Source: Cinnamomum chago
Lineage: Eukaryota > Streptophyta > Magnoliopsida > Laurales > Lauraceae
Assembly: GCA_038049695.1 (NCBI GenBank)
Contig: CP142453.1
Location: forward strand, 124,347,001-124,411,000
DNA length: 64,000 nucleotides
Direction: 5' to 3'
Shown here: positions 39,942-50,008 of the stretch, in pieces
How the letters are laid out: each line of letters starts with the position of its first letter
Position numbering within the stretch: the first letter of the stretch is position 1
Translations under genes and position numbers: made by a program
The notes under the pieces: model-generated
Database searches by the model: none
What the model was told of the DNA's origin: nothing
What the model saw: only the letters and a program-made list of their open reading frames with translations

Positions 39942-40353
39942 GATATGGAGCATCATTTAGCAAGGAAAGGGTGCTAACTGACGGAGCTTTATCCGTATGA
40001 TTCATAACTCTCTCTTGCACCAGGAAGAAGACCTATTACAAGTTACCTATTGTCATTCAAATTATTTGCTCTGTATAATTTTATCCATCTCCTTTAGTGG
40101 TATGGAGCTTCATTTAGCAAGGAGAGGGTTCTAATTGATGGAGCTTCATCCCGCAAGAAGCTAGTGCTAACTGAAGCAAGAACAGAAAGATGATTCTCTT
40201 TTCTGGCCGAAAAGAAATGCCATCTCTCCCATTATAAGAAAGCACTGACTAAATGGTGAATTTAGACATGGTCTAAGAGAATTATCTAAGAAATTTCCTT
40301 CACATACAGACATTGAATGGAGAATCTAGACATGGTCTAAAGGGCATATCTTA

Positions 40354-43300
40354 AAAATCATTTTCTGTTAGAATTCCCTTGGATTCATAAAGATGTATTG
40401 TTGTTTAGTATTGATAATGTAAACGATCTTGAGTTAGGGTGATTGATGCCGGAATTCATAGTCATCATGGGATGTTTATAACTGGCGATTTTTTTAATAC
40501 ATTATTTTTGTCTGAAGTTTTGAGCACAAAATGTTTGGTTCTGTGTTAACACGTTTTTTTTTTAATCTTTCGAGGCCATCTATCGTCTAGACAAAAATAG
40601 GAGTTACACTCACCCAGAACTATAAAACATTAGAATATTATAAAGCCAATACAAGTTGGATTAAGCTGTCATGGTCTGCCAATCCAATAATTGTGATGAC
40701 AAATGTGAATAATTGATCATAGTCTGCAAAGATTGTTCATCTTTATAGGACTGGAATATCACAAATCCAATACAAGTCAGGTTAAGTCTAACGTTGTTAC
40801 GGATTGAAAAATACGTATGTCAACCTTAGTTGGTTTCATGCCCCTTGATTGGCAAAGATACAAAACTTTGTCGTTAATAATTGTGGTGACAAGTCTGAAT
40901 AACTGATCATAATTTGAAAAAGTTGTTTATTTTTCTGGCATTGGAACATCACAAAGCCAATAGGAGCTAGGTTAGGTCATCATGGATTGAACTAAGGTTG
41001 TTATGGATTGAAAAATACGTATGTTATCCTTAGTTGGTTTGATGCCCCTTGATTGGCAAAGATGTACAGTTGTCACTAATAATTGTGGTGACAAGGATGA
41101 AAAATGATGATAGTTTGATAAGGTTTTTTCTGTTTATAGCATTGGAATATCACAAAGCCAATGAGTCAGGTTGAGTCACCATGGATTGAACTAAGGTTGT
41201 TATGGATTGAAAAATATGTATGTCATCCTCCGTTGGGCTGAAGCCACTTGATTGGCAAGATGTATAATTTTGTCGTTGATGTTATTCAATAAATGAAAAG
41301 TTGTCGCTGAAATTTGTGGTGACAAGTTTGAATAATTGATTGTGAATGATGGATTACTGTCTGAAAAGGTTGCTTATCATTTTAGCAATGGAATATCGCA
41401 AAACCAAAACGAGTCAAGTTAAGTCACTAGGGATTGAACTAAGGTTGTTATGGATTGAAAAATATGCATGTCATCCTTAGTTGGTTTGATGCCCCATGGT
41501 TGGAAAAGATGGATAGATTTGTTGATGATAATTGTGGTGACAAGTCTGAATAATTGTTCATTGTCAATGAAGGTTGTTTATGATATGCAAGAAGTGATCA
41601 ATGGTGGTTGTATTTCCTTGGTCATTAAAGGATTTGACCAACGGTTGTTTGTTGAGATTGTAGATTCCAGGAGAAAGTGATCATTGTTGTTGTTTCACAT
41701 TTTGGATGTAAGTGGTCACGAGTTATTTCCGTTGACTCTAGGAGTCCATGGTAATCAAGGATTGTTTATTAGAGAAGTCTAAAAAAATTTCAATATAATG
41801 TTGCTGTTGTTATTGATAGTCATGATCGTTAAATGCTGATATTAGAAGGTTGTTGGACAGACTTCATAATATTGACTTGTAACTAAGGTCGTTTACAATT
41901 GAAAAATATGTATGTCATCATGGGTTAGACAATTGTTGTTTTCTCATATGTTTGATGTATGTAATCATGAGTTATTATCAACTCGGGAATTCATGGTTTT
42001 CGAGTTGTTATTGAAGGAATTATAAGAATAAACAAGGGTGGGAGAAAGTTGCTGTTGTTGAAAGTCATGAGCACTAATTGGTGGACGTAATGTTAAGCAC
42101 GGAATTCGCTTGTTGAGTTATGGGTCAAGAGTAAGTTTGTTGCGGATTGAAAACAACGAACACCATCCTTTGTAGGTTAGAATTCCTTTGGATTTGTCAG
42201 GATGTATTGTTTTGTATTGATAATGTAAATGATCACGAGTTATTGTGGTTGATTCCAGAATTCATAGTGATCGTGGGATGTTTATAAAAGTTAATTTTTT
42301 AATATATCATTGATGTTCGAAGTCACTTGCGTAAAATGTTGTTGGAATTGTTGACACGTGAAGTTTGTTGTAATCTATCATCTAAAATCAAACTGGAGTT
42401 CCACATACCTAGAACTATAGCATTGGAATATCATAAAGCCAAGACAAGTCTGGGTAAGTCGTCATGGCATGAAATAGGATGTTATGGATTGAAATATACG
42501 TATGTCATCCTTTGTTCGTATAATGCTCGTGTTTGGCAAAGATGTATAGTCTTGTCGCTGATAATTGCGGTGACAAGTCTAGATAATTTGATCAAAGTCT
42601 GAAAAGGTTGTTTCTGTTTAAAGCACTGTAATATCACAAGGCCAATACAAGTCAATCTAAGTCGTCATGGATTGAACTAAGGTTGTTATGAATTGAAAAA
42701 TATGCATGTCTTCCTTAGTGGGTTTGTTGCCCCTTGATTGGCAAAGATGTATAGTTTTGTCGCTAATAATTGTGGTAACAAGTCTGAATAATTGATCATA
42801 GTCGGAAATGGTTGTAGCATGCAGAGGTTGTTTATCTTCATAGAACTAGAATATCACAAAGCCAATACGAGTCGGGTTAAGTCATCATTGATTGAACTAA
42901 GGTTGTTATGGATCAAAAAATACGCATGCATCCTTAGTTGGTTTGATGCCCCATGATTAGCAAAGATGTATAGTTTTGTCGCTGATAATTATAGTGACAA
43001 CTATGAATAATTGATCATAGTCTACAAAGGTTGTTTCTATTTATAGCACTGAAATATGACAAAGCCAATACAAGTCAAATTAAGTCATCATGGATTGAAC
43101 AAAGGTTGTAATGAATTGAAAAAAAAGTGTCATCCTTAGTTGGTTTGATGCCTCTTGATTGGCAAAGATGTATTGTTTTGTCACTGATGTTATAAGAAAA
43201 AAGTTTCGTCAGCAATAATTGTGGTGACAAATTTGAATAATTGATTACAGAAAGAAAAAAAAAAAAACAAAGACAGAAAAAATAAAAAGACAAATAAAAA

Positions 43301-45420
43301 ATAAGAAGAAAGAAAGACAGATAAAAAAGAATGAGAAAAAAAAAAGACAAATAAAAAAAGAAAGAAAAGAAGACAAAGAAAGACAGAGAAAAACAAAGAA
43401 AGTAAAATAGTTTTGTCGCTGATAATAGTGGTGACAAGTCTGAATACTTGTCATATTCAGGAAATGTTGTTTGTATTTGCTTAATCATGAAAAGATTTAA
43501 CCAATGGTTGTTGGTTAAGATTGTAGATTATAGGAATCAGCTACCACTGTTGTTTCAGATTATGGGTGTAAGTTGTCACAAGTTATGTCGGCTATCTCAA
43601 GGAATTCATGGTCATTGAGGGTTGTTAATTGGAGAAGTCAAAGAAAAATTGCAATAAATTAATGTTGTTATTATCGACAGTCGTGAGGGCTAATTGTTGA
43701 TATTAGAAGCTTGATGGTCAGACTTCATATTATTGATCGTAACTAAGGTTGTTTAGAATTGAAAAATATGTCTGTCATCATGGGTTAGACTATTGTTGTA
43801 TTTTTGTATGTTCAATGTATGTAATCATAAGTTATTGTACTCAATAATTCATGGTTATCGAGAGTTGTTATTTAAGGAATTATAAGAATAAACAACTGTG
43901 GGAGAAAGTTGTCGTTGAAAGTCATGAGCAGATTTTTTAGCGCAGAATTCAGTTGTTGCAGTATTGGTCAAGAGTAAGATTGCTACAGATTGAAAACTAT
44001 GAACAACATCCTTTGTACGTTAGAATTCCCTTGGATTCATAAGGATGTACTGTTTTGCATTGATAACGTAAATGATCGTGAGTTATTGTGGTTGACTCCG
44101 GAAATTATAGTGATCGTGACATGTTTATAATTGGCGAATGTTTTAATATATCATTGATGTCCAAAGTCACGAGCATGTTGTTATTGTTGATGTTTGGAAT
44201 TGGATTGTCTTAGAATTGGTTGAAACTAAAGCTTATTTTTATTTTTCCATCTATCAAGGTCATCTATCATCCAGACATGTACTCAGATTCTACTAGGCCA
44301 ATACTTTATAGCACTAGAATATCACAAAGCCAGTACGAATCAAGTTAAGTCATTATAGATTGAAACTAAGGCTGTTATGGATTGAAAAACGTATAGGCCA
44401 TCCTTAGTTAGATTAATGCCCCTAGAGTGGCAAATATGTATACTTTTTTCACCGATATTGTCGTGACAAGTATATGAATAATTTGTTTATAGTAACTACA
44501 GGCTATTTATGATTTGTGAGAAATGATCATTAGTTGTTGTATTTGCTTAATTATGGAAGTATTTGATCAATGGTTGTTGGTTGAGATTGTAGATTTAGGA
44601 ATAGGTAATCACGGTTGTTGTTTATCATTTTTTATGTAAGTAGTCATCAGGTTTTTTCAATTGTCCTTGGGAATTCATGGTCATAAAGGCTGGAGGAGTG
44701 TAAGATTTATTGCAATAAAGTGTTGTTGTTTTAGTTGATTGTCCTGAGCGTTAATTGTCGATATAAGAAGGCTGTTGGGTTAGAGTATTGATTATAACTA
44801 ATGATGTTATGGATTAAAAAAAAATGTATATCGTTTGGAGATCATTGGATTGATGAGTTGCTAAAAGGATGTCATCCTTTGTTTGTTTTATGCTTTTGAT
44901 TTGGTAAAAAGACGTACTCTTTTGACTAATAATTATTGGGGCACAAGTGAATAATTGATTGGTGCTTGTGGAAGAAGTTTATGATTTCGTGAGAAGTGAT
45001 CGATGGTTGTTGCATTTGCTAATCTCAAATGTACTTACAAATTATTGTTAAGACTGTACATTTTAGGAGCAGCGACCATTGCCGTTGTTTCTTATTTTGG
45101 ATGTAAGTGATCATGAGTTATTGTGGTTGATTCGGGAATTCATAGCAATCAAGGATTGTCATTTCGTGAAACTTCAGAATACATAATTGTGTGAGATTGT
45201 TGTTGCTGTTGAAAGACGTGAGCATTGATTGTCGTTCGTAATTGATGGCACATAAGCTTTGCTTGTTAAGAGTATTGTTTCACAAAGGTTGTCGACATCC
45301 ATCCTTACTTGGTTAAAAGATTCACATTTTGTCACAGATAATTGGGAGGTTGTTTCTTGACCAATGTAGAAATTGTAGATTTTGGGGAAGTGACCATTAT
45401 TTTGAAAGTTTCTTTTCGGT
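40354..45420. repeat. Second degenerate tandem array, ~205-bp and ~1.8-kb periods
   Basis: A sequence family unrelated to the first array. The motif GGTTGTTATGGATTGAAAAA recurs near 40793, 40995, 41197, 41445, 42458, 42672, 42899, 43102, 44370 and 44805, with frequent spacing of 200-230 bp. A longer landmark (TTAGAATTCCCTTGGATTCA and following bases) recurs at 40367, 42176 and 44019, giving higher-order periods of about 1,809 and 1,843 bp; the third unit is incomplete. The plus strand is rich in GTTGT/TTGTT. There are no long open frames or recognisable domains. It starts immediately where the first array ends and fades out near 45.4 kb. Confidence 0.8.
43250..43406. repeat. Purine-only tract inside the second array
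   Basis: About 150 bp made almost wholly of A and G (runs of GAAAGAAA, AAAAAGACAAATA) interrupting a ~205-bp unit between GATTACAG and AAAATAGTTTTGTCG. Long minus-strand frames here (Phe/Leu/Ser-rich) are by-products of the composition and are not genes. Confidence 0.8.
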
Positions 45421-46906
45421 GAGCCCCACAATGGAGCCTGTGAACCTCACCCTAACTCGAGCGTTAGGCCCTTTTATCTTGACCGAAGAAAAGACAAAAA
45501 TATAAAAATAAAAAAAGAAGAAGAGAGAGGGAACAACAGGAACATAGGGAAAAGAAGAAGCAATGTGGCGAGTGGTGAGCCTAGGTTCCCTCCAACCCAA
45601 GTACACTCTTCTTCCTGTTTTTCTGCCTTTATTTTCTATGCATCATTGTCATTCTTGGTGTAATTGTACTATCATACGATAGTGGTGCCGGCTACGACCT
45701 TTTTCTTCTACTACTATCACTACGAGTCTATGACTACTTTCGGTCAAACAAATGTAAGGAATAAAGGAATTAGGATTTTTTTTTCTTTTCAAAATTTTGA
45801 CCAAAAACAGCAAATTCAGACTTGTTCAACTGAAATATGCAATTTTGGCCAAACTGGTCCAAAATATGGACCAAGATTTAGTTGAGGGTCCTTCGCTTGG
45901 ATTAATAATTTCAGCCTAAATAAACCATCCTAAATCTCCGATGTTGACAATCCTACTACTTTTATTATTTATAAGTTAATATAAGGAATCCTTTCATTTA
46001 GTGAAGACACTCAGTCATGTTAAAAGAGTCTCTCTGTAATTTCATTGGATAAGTTCAAAATAGGAAAAGCATTTTTATCATGGGCTGTTTCTTTGCATAA
46101 AATACATAGGAATTTCTCGTGAAGCGAGATGTAGTTCATACGTGTTGAATTACAATGGTTGGTGACTAGGTATTCATTTCCTATCTTCCCTTGATTCAGC
46201 TTCCATTAAAGGGGAGGTTATTCGATGGTCATTTTTCGATATTCACCTTTTGGTTCTTCACTCTTAACCACTCACCAGAAAACAATAGGATATTCAACTA
46301 CATGAAACAAAAAGAACCTATGGGGGAAAAACCAATCAAACCAAAAATTATGCAACTAGCAAATTCAAGGCACCAAAGATGTCATGAAAACTAAAAAATA
46401 TAAAACAAATAATATCGTACAATATAATAAATGTTGAATAAGGAGCAATTAAGGAGGGAACTGATCCATCCCGCCTTCCATCAATGTCAACCATCACTTG
46501 CAAAGAATTATACAAAGTTCTCGTCTAAATATAAAAAAGTACAGTTAAACATCAATATCAACTATCAAACATCACTTGCAACGAATTAAACAGAATTCTC
46601 ATTTAAATATAAAAATGCAACAAATAAAAAGTTATAGCTAAACATCAACATCAATATCAACGATCACTTGAAAAGAATTATACATGGCGGGACTCCCACA
46701 CAAGAAAATTCAGCTCCTTGGACTTTCTCATACGAACTAGCTATCAGATGAACAGTCACAACAAAAAAAAAAAAGAGAGAAAAAAGAATTAACCTACCTA
46801 TCAGATGAACAGTCACAAAAAATCAAAATGGTCCAAAGGCAGAAAAAAAATAAAGAATAAAGGACAAGAAACAGCAAAAATTGAATGAGTAAAGTAATTC
46901 TCTGAC
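45421..46906. other. Intergenic, no supported gene
   Basis: AT-rich DNA between the second array and the possible minus-strand transcript. Visible structure: short irregular repeats of AACATCAATATCAAC at 46540-46680, and a dispersed repeat at 46150-46240 (listed separately). No open frame here has a recognisable product. Confidence 0.5.
46150..46240 (-). repeat. Dispersed repeat, copy 1
   Basis: The reverse complement, containing AATAACCTCCCCTTTAATGG, aligns with 53118-53210 over about 90 bp at roughly 75-80% identity by eye. Both are followed by further weak similarity including AAATTCCTATGTATTT. It is probably part of an old transposable element; ends are not defined. Confidence 0.55.
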
Positions 46907-47989
46907 CTGATCATGATGCCACGAATGATCTGATAATCCATTCGCACACAGCTTCAAATTTCAAAACTCCAAAACTGCCTTCCCAAGAATTTGCACTGTC
47001 CAGAAAAGGAGGAAGAAGAACCCAACATTAGTACATGATCTCAATTAACCAAATGCATTGGCATAATCAAGAAAAATCTTTAAAAAAAAAAAAAAGACAA
47101 ACTAAAAATCAGCACTTTTGGTTACCAAAAAGGCAAAAGGGCAAAAAAAAAAAAAAAAGAATCGGCACTTATGAAAAAGACAAAGAAAGACCCATTTCGA
47201 AAAGAAAAAGGAAATAGGGTATTGATTTACAGCCAATTTAGGAATTGGGGAATTCACAGAAACGAGATATTCACGGCTAAACAAACTATAGAGAGACTCT
47301 CCTTACCTCCAGTGGAAATGAGAATCTGCACAAGAATAGGTTAATTTGAGAAGCCAGCTTATATAATAACTCAGAGAATCATCCATTTAATCAAACCAGA
47401 CAAATCGATAAATACAGAGCTCATTACATTACATGAACATCACACAAAAACTAACCTTAAACCCAATCAATGTAAACAGCAATCTGCAAAATGCATCTTG
47501 TAATGCATCAAAAACAAATCAGAGAACAGAAGTTTAAGAGAGACAGAGGGAGAGATTGATCACCTGAATATCTCAACCTATTAAAATCCCAATCTCATAA
47601 AGGAAATCACAGATGCACACAAAAAACGAACACTAAACCCTAATCAACCAAAAAGAAACCATCCATCAAAGAAAACTAGTACAGATCCCGTTTTCGAACA
47701 GATCAAACGCATCCAGTAAAATCAGAGAACAGAAATTCAAGAAAAACAGAGGGAGAGATTGATCACATGAATATCTCAACCTATTAAAATCCCAATCTCA
47801 TAAAGTAAATCACAGACGCACACAAAAAAACGAACACTAAACCCTAATCAACCAACAAGAAACCATCCATCAAAGAAAACTAGTACAGATCCCGTTTTCG
47901 AACAGATCAAATGCATCTAGTAAAATCAGAGAACAGAAATTCAAGAAAAACAGAGGGAGAGATTGATCAGAATACCTGACGAGCGCCAT
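46907..47989 (-). other. Possible spliced 5' leader of a lost or non-coding gene
   Basis: Read on the minus strand, an ATG at 47989 starts ATGGCGCTCGTCAG, followed by a consensus donor (GTATTC) at 47975. Further exon-like pieces with good splice borders are 47325-47307 (after TTGTGCAG, before GTAAGG) and 46995-46907 (after CTGGACAG, before GTCAGA). The introns are T-rich on that strand, as in plant genes. Joined, the reading frame is only about 24 codons before a stop, so the pieces are more likely an untranslated leader or non-coding RNA than a protein gene. Another ATG in the third piece starts MDYQIIRGIMI. No downstream coding exon is visible before the array at 45.4 kb. Splicing is inferred only from sequence. 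Confidence 0.3.
47558..47964. repeat. 203-bp tandem duplication in the putative first intron
   Basis: Two nearly identical copies, 47558-47760 and 47761-47964, each starting GATCAC and containing GATCCCGTTTTCGAACAGAT. A shorter third relic lies just to the left (47513-47557). High identity suggests a recent local duplication next to the possible exon at 47976-47989. Confidence 0.85.
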
Positions 47990-48012
47990 GCATCTGCTGC
48001 TTTCAATCATAA

Positions 48013-48295
48013 GGGCCCGTTTGGTAATTTACTTTTAAAATAAAGTGGTGTGAAGTGAAATGAAAAGAATGAATAAAATATAAGTGAGTTATGATGGTAT
48101 TTTATTTTTAGTTGTTTGGAATGGAATATTTTTGACTTTTTGTATGGGGAAATGGAGATTTTTTGTTTTTTAGTGAGTAAATGTAGTTGCTTTTTGACTT
48201 TTTTTGGAAAAGATGGAGGGAATTTTTGTAAAAAGTGTTTTTGATGGGATGTTTAACTTTACTTGACTATATTAGTGAAATTATCAAACGGGCCC
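48013..48295. mobile_element. Tourist-like (PIF/Harbinger) MITE, copy 1
   Basis: A 283-bp element with ends GGGCCCGTTTGGTAATTT and its near-perfect inverted counterpart AAATTATCAAACGGGCCC, flanked by TAA on both sides (48010-48012, 48296-48298). A 3-bp TAA duplication with a GGGCCCGTTTGG terminus is characteristic of PIF/Harbinger-type MITEs. There is no coding capacity. A relative lies inverted at 51678-51966. Confidence 0.88.
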
Positions 48296-48770
48296 TAAGG
48301 GAGGAGGGGAGGGGAAATTTGAAAGGGGAAATAAAATGAAGGGAATGGGAGGGAAAATTAATTTGACGATTATTTTACTCTTCCTTTTGAAAAAAATTCA
48401 AATAGAGATTAAAGGCATTTTAGTCATTCCCTCACTCCATCACCACTTTTCCCTCATTTTTCCTCCTGTTTTGGGGGGAAAAATTTTTAGGCAAAAAGAC
48501 AACTTTTTCCCTCCATTTCTCCCTCCCCATTTTCCCTCCCCCTTCCCAAACACCCCCCAAAATCACTTTTCCTCCACTTTTCTCCCTTTTGTTCCTCCCC
48601 ATTTTCCTCCCTTCCCAAACTGACCCTAACGTTTCTTCCGGGAGAAGAAATACCCAGAGAGAGAGAAAAGGGAAGAGAGTGATAAGTAAGGACTGACAAG
48701 TGAGAAGCACAAAGGCTTGCAGAAGAAGCGACCGCCGTTTTAAGTATAAATAGTATTAGTCTTGGGACGC
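48296..48770. other. Strand-biased G/A then C/T tract and promoter-like stretch
   Basis: 48298-48355 is almost pure purine (GGGAGGAGGGGAGGGG). 48428-48625 is C/T-rich (CCCTCC, CCTTCCC repeats). These may be arms of an old element. Beyond them, 48745-48753 reads TATAAATAG on the plus strand. On the minus strand the same site is followed by a CT-rich leader (TTCCCTTTTCTCTCTCTCTG) leading towards the exon-like pieces at 48.0 kb. Promoter direction is uncertain. Confidence 0.35.
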
Positions 48771-49234
48771 GGAAGCTTGCAGCTGTTGTGCGCAGGAAAT
48801 CCCCGGAAAGGCGGTTTACGCGGAAAGTGTACTCGGGCCACTATTTCTTTTAACCGCTTATTAGATGGGGCGGGCTTGGATTCGGCTTACTTATCTTCAG
48901 GCGGGTCGAGCTCGGGCCAACTATTTCTAGCCAGAGTTGGGCTTGGGCTTGGGCATGGGCTTGGAGCTAGAGTTTTGAAGTCCTGGTATTCCTTGGCCCG
49001 GCCTATGAATACCCCTACAATGGGTAACTCTGACTGGAGAAGTTTGGGGCAACTTTGACCCAAGAAGATTGGTAGTCTATTATATATAAGTAAAAAGGTC
49101 CCGACTCATGCGGAGCCCACCAACGGAAATAATTATTTTTGTCAATTCTACCTCTAATGCTTTGACTTTTTTAATTTTTCTCTAAATGCATTATTCACCG
49201 AAAATGTGGATCTTGATCCTCGAGGCTCTAACAT
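48771..49234. other. Intergenic, no supported gene
   Basis: Moderately GC-rich at first (GGGCTTGGGCTTGGGC near 48940), then AT-rich. An open frame across 48762-49058 has no recognisable domain and a composition like the surrounding repeat-derived DNA. Nothing else seen. Confidence 0.4.
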
Positions 49235-49638
49235 TATGAATGTAAATGGGTTTTCAATTCTCTAATGACTTTGGAGATTCGAACTCATTAAATACCAAGT
49301 TTAGGTCCTTATTTAGTCCCTAATAAGTAAATGGGTCCAGGTCCGGTCCTTTCTTCGATACTTGGGATCTAAACGGGGTCCGGATCATGTTTCAACTTGG
49401 TTTTGACCCGTGGATCGAGCACCCAACATATTGCTTCAATTTTCGACAATCCCCCCCAAAATCTATGTTTTTCCATATTATTTTCTACATATATCCAGAC
49501 CTGGACTTAGACCCATCCTATATACGGAATCGGCTATGGTTTCGGGTCATGAAAAACCGGTTTCAGCTTTTCATTAACGTTTCTAGTTCCGGGTCCACCA
49601 TTGAATCGGATTGGAACCAACCCATTTACATCCCTATT
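49235..49638. mobile_element. Degenerate hAT-like non-autonomous element
   Basis: The left end TATGAATGTAAATGGGTT and the right end AACCCATTTACATCCCTA are inverted relatives (right end reversed: TAGGGATGTAAATGGGTT). Near the ends lie 8-mers TCTAACAT and TCTAAAAT that could be a decayed target-site duplication, offset by two bases. Subterminal GGTCCGGTCC/CCGGATC motifs fit a hAT element. There is no coding capacity. Confidence 0.5.
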
Positions 49639-49965
49639 TCTAAAATCATTTCTAATTTTTTAGGTGCCATTATCACTAAATAAATGATGTTTAAGGATCT
49701 TTTTTATGCAACACTTTATCATGAAAAATAAACACACAACTATCTCACTGTGCATTTGTGCCACTAGAGGATCCCAAGACAGAGTAAAATTACTTTGATT
49801 TCCATGCAGCTAGTTCGTTGTTTTTTACGTTCTGCTAAAAATGTTCAAATAAACGTGTCCTTAAAAATTTTATCATCAAAGAAACTAGCAGCAAAAATTG
49901 GAATTACTTGCACTTTAATCTTTTCCAAATATATATATAATTACTTGCGCTTTAATCTTTTCCAA

Positions 49966-50008
<43 letters not shown>

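Larger units (their letters stand above)
8845..40353. repeat. Large tandem array, ~1,065-bp and ~640-bp units
   Basis: One sequence family recurs across the whole stretch. Using the motif CCAAACAAATTCCCA as anchor, copies lie near 9384, 10436, 10785, 11835, 12472, 13527, 14268, 14823, 15888, 16533, 17625, 18677, 21410, 22551, 23608, 24658, 25654, 26725, 27795, 28440, 29170, 30222, 31285, 31918, 32985, 34044, 35113, 36178, 37238, 37886 and 38480. After removing three inserted elements, spacings are mostly 1,050-1,070 bp (full units) or 590-740 bp (short units). Five full units in a row span about 31.9-37.2 kb. Full units contain two related blocks 264 bp apart. Units at the left edge (8.85-11 kb) are the most diverged. 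No domain-bearing gene is present. A 62-codon minus-strand frame (MPNVILNPFCQRALKRLEIR) recurs once per full unit. This is satellite-like DNA of an unrecognised family; function is unknown. Confidence 0.9.

Noticed and set aside
8845-40353. Regular repeats as a CRISPR array or rRNA spacer
   Set aside because: Units are about 1 kb without short spacers, in a plant genome context, and no rRNA sequence is present.
43075-43488. 137-codon minus-strand frame rich in Phe/Leu/Ser
   Set aside because: Produced by the purine-only tract; resembles membrane segments only because of TTT/CTT codons.
47035-47217. Lysine-rich 60-codon frame
   Set aside because: Driven by poly-A runs inside a T-rich intron-like region of the other strand.
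48336-48710. Proline/phenylalanine-rich and Gly/Lys-rich frames on both strands
   Set aside because: Composition of the C/T-rich tract; no domain.
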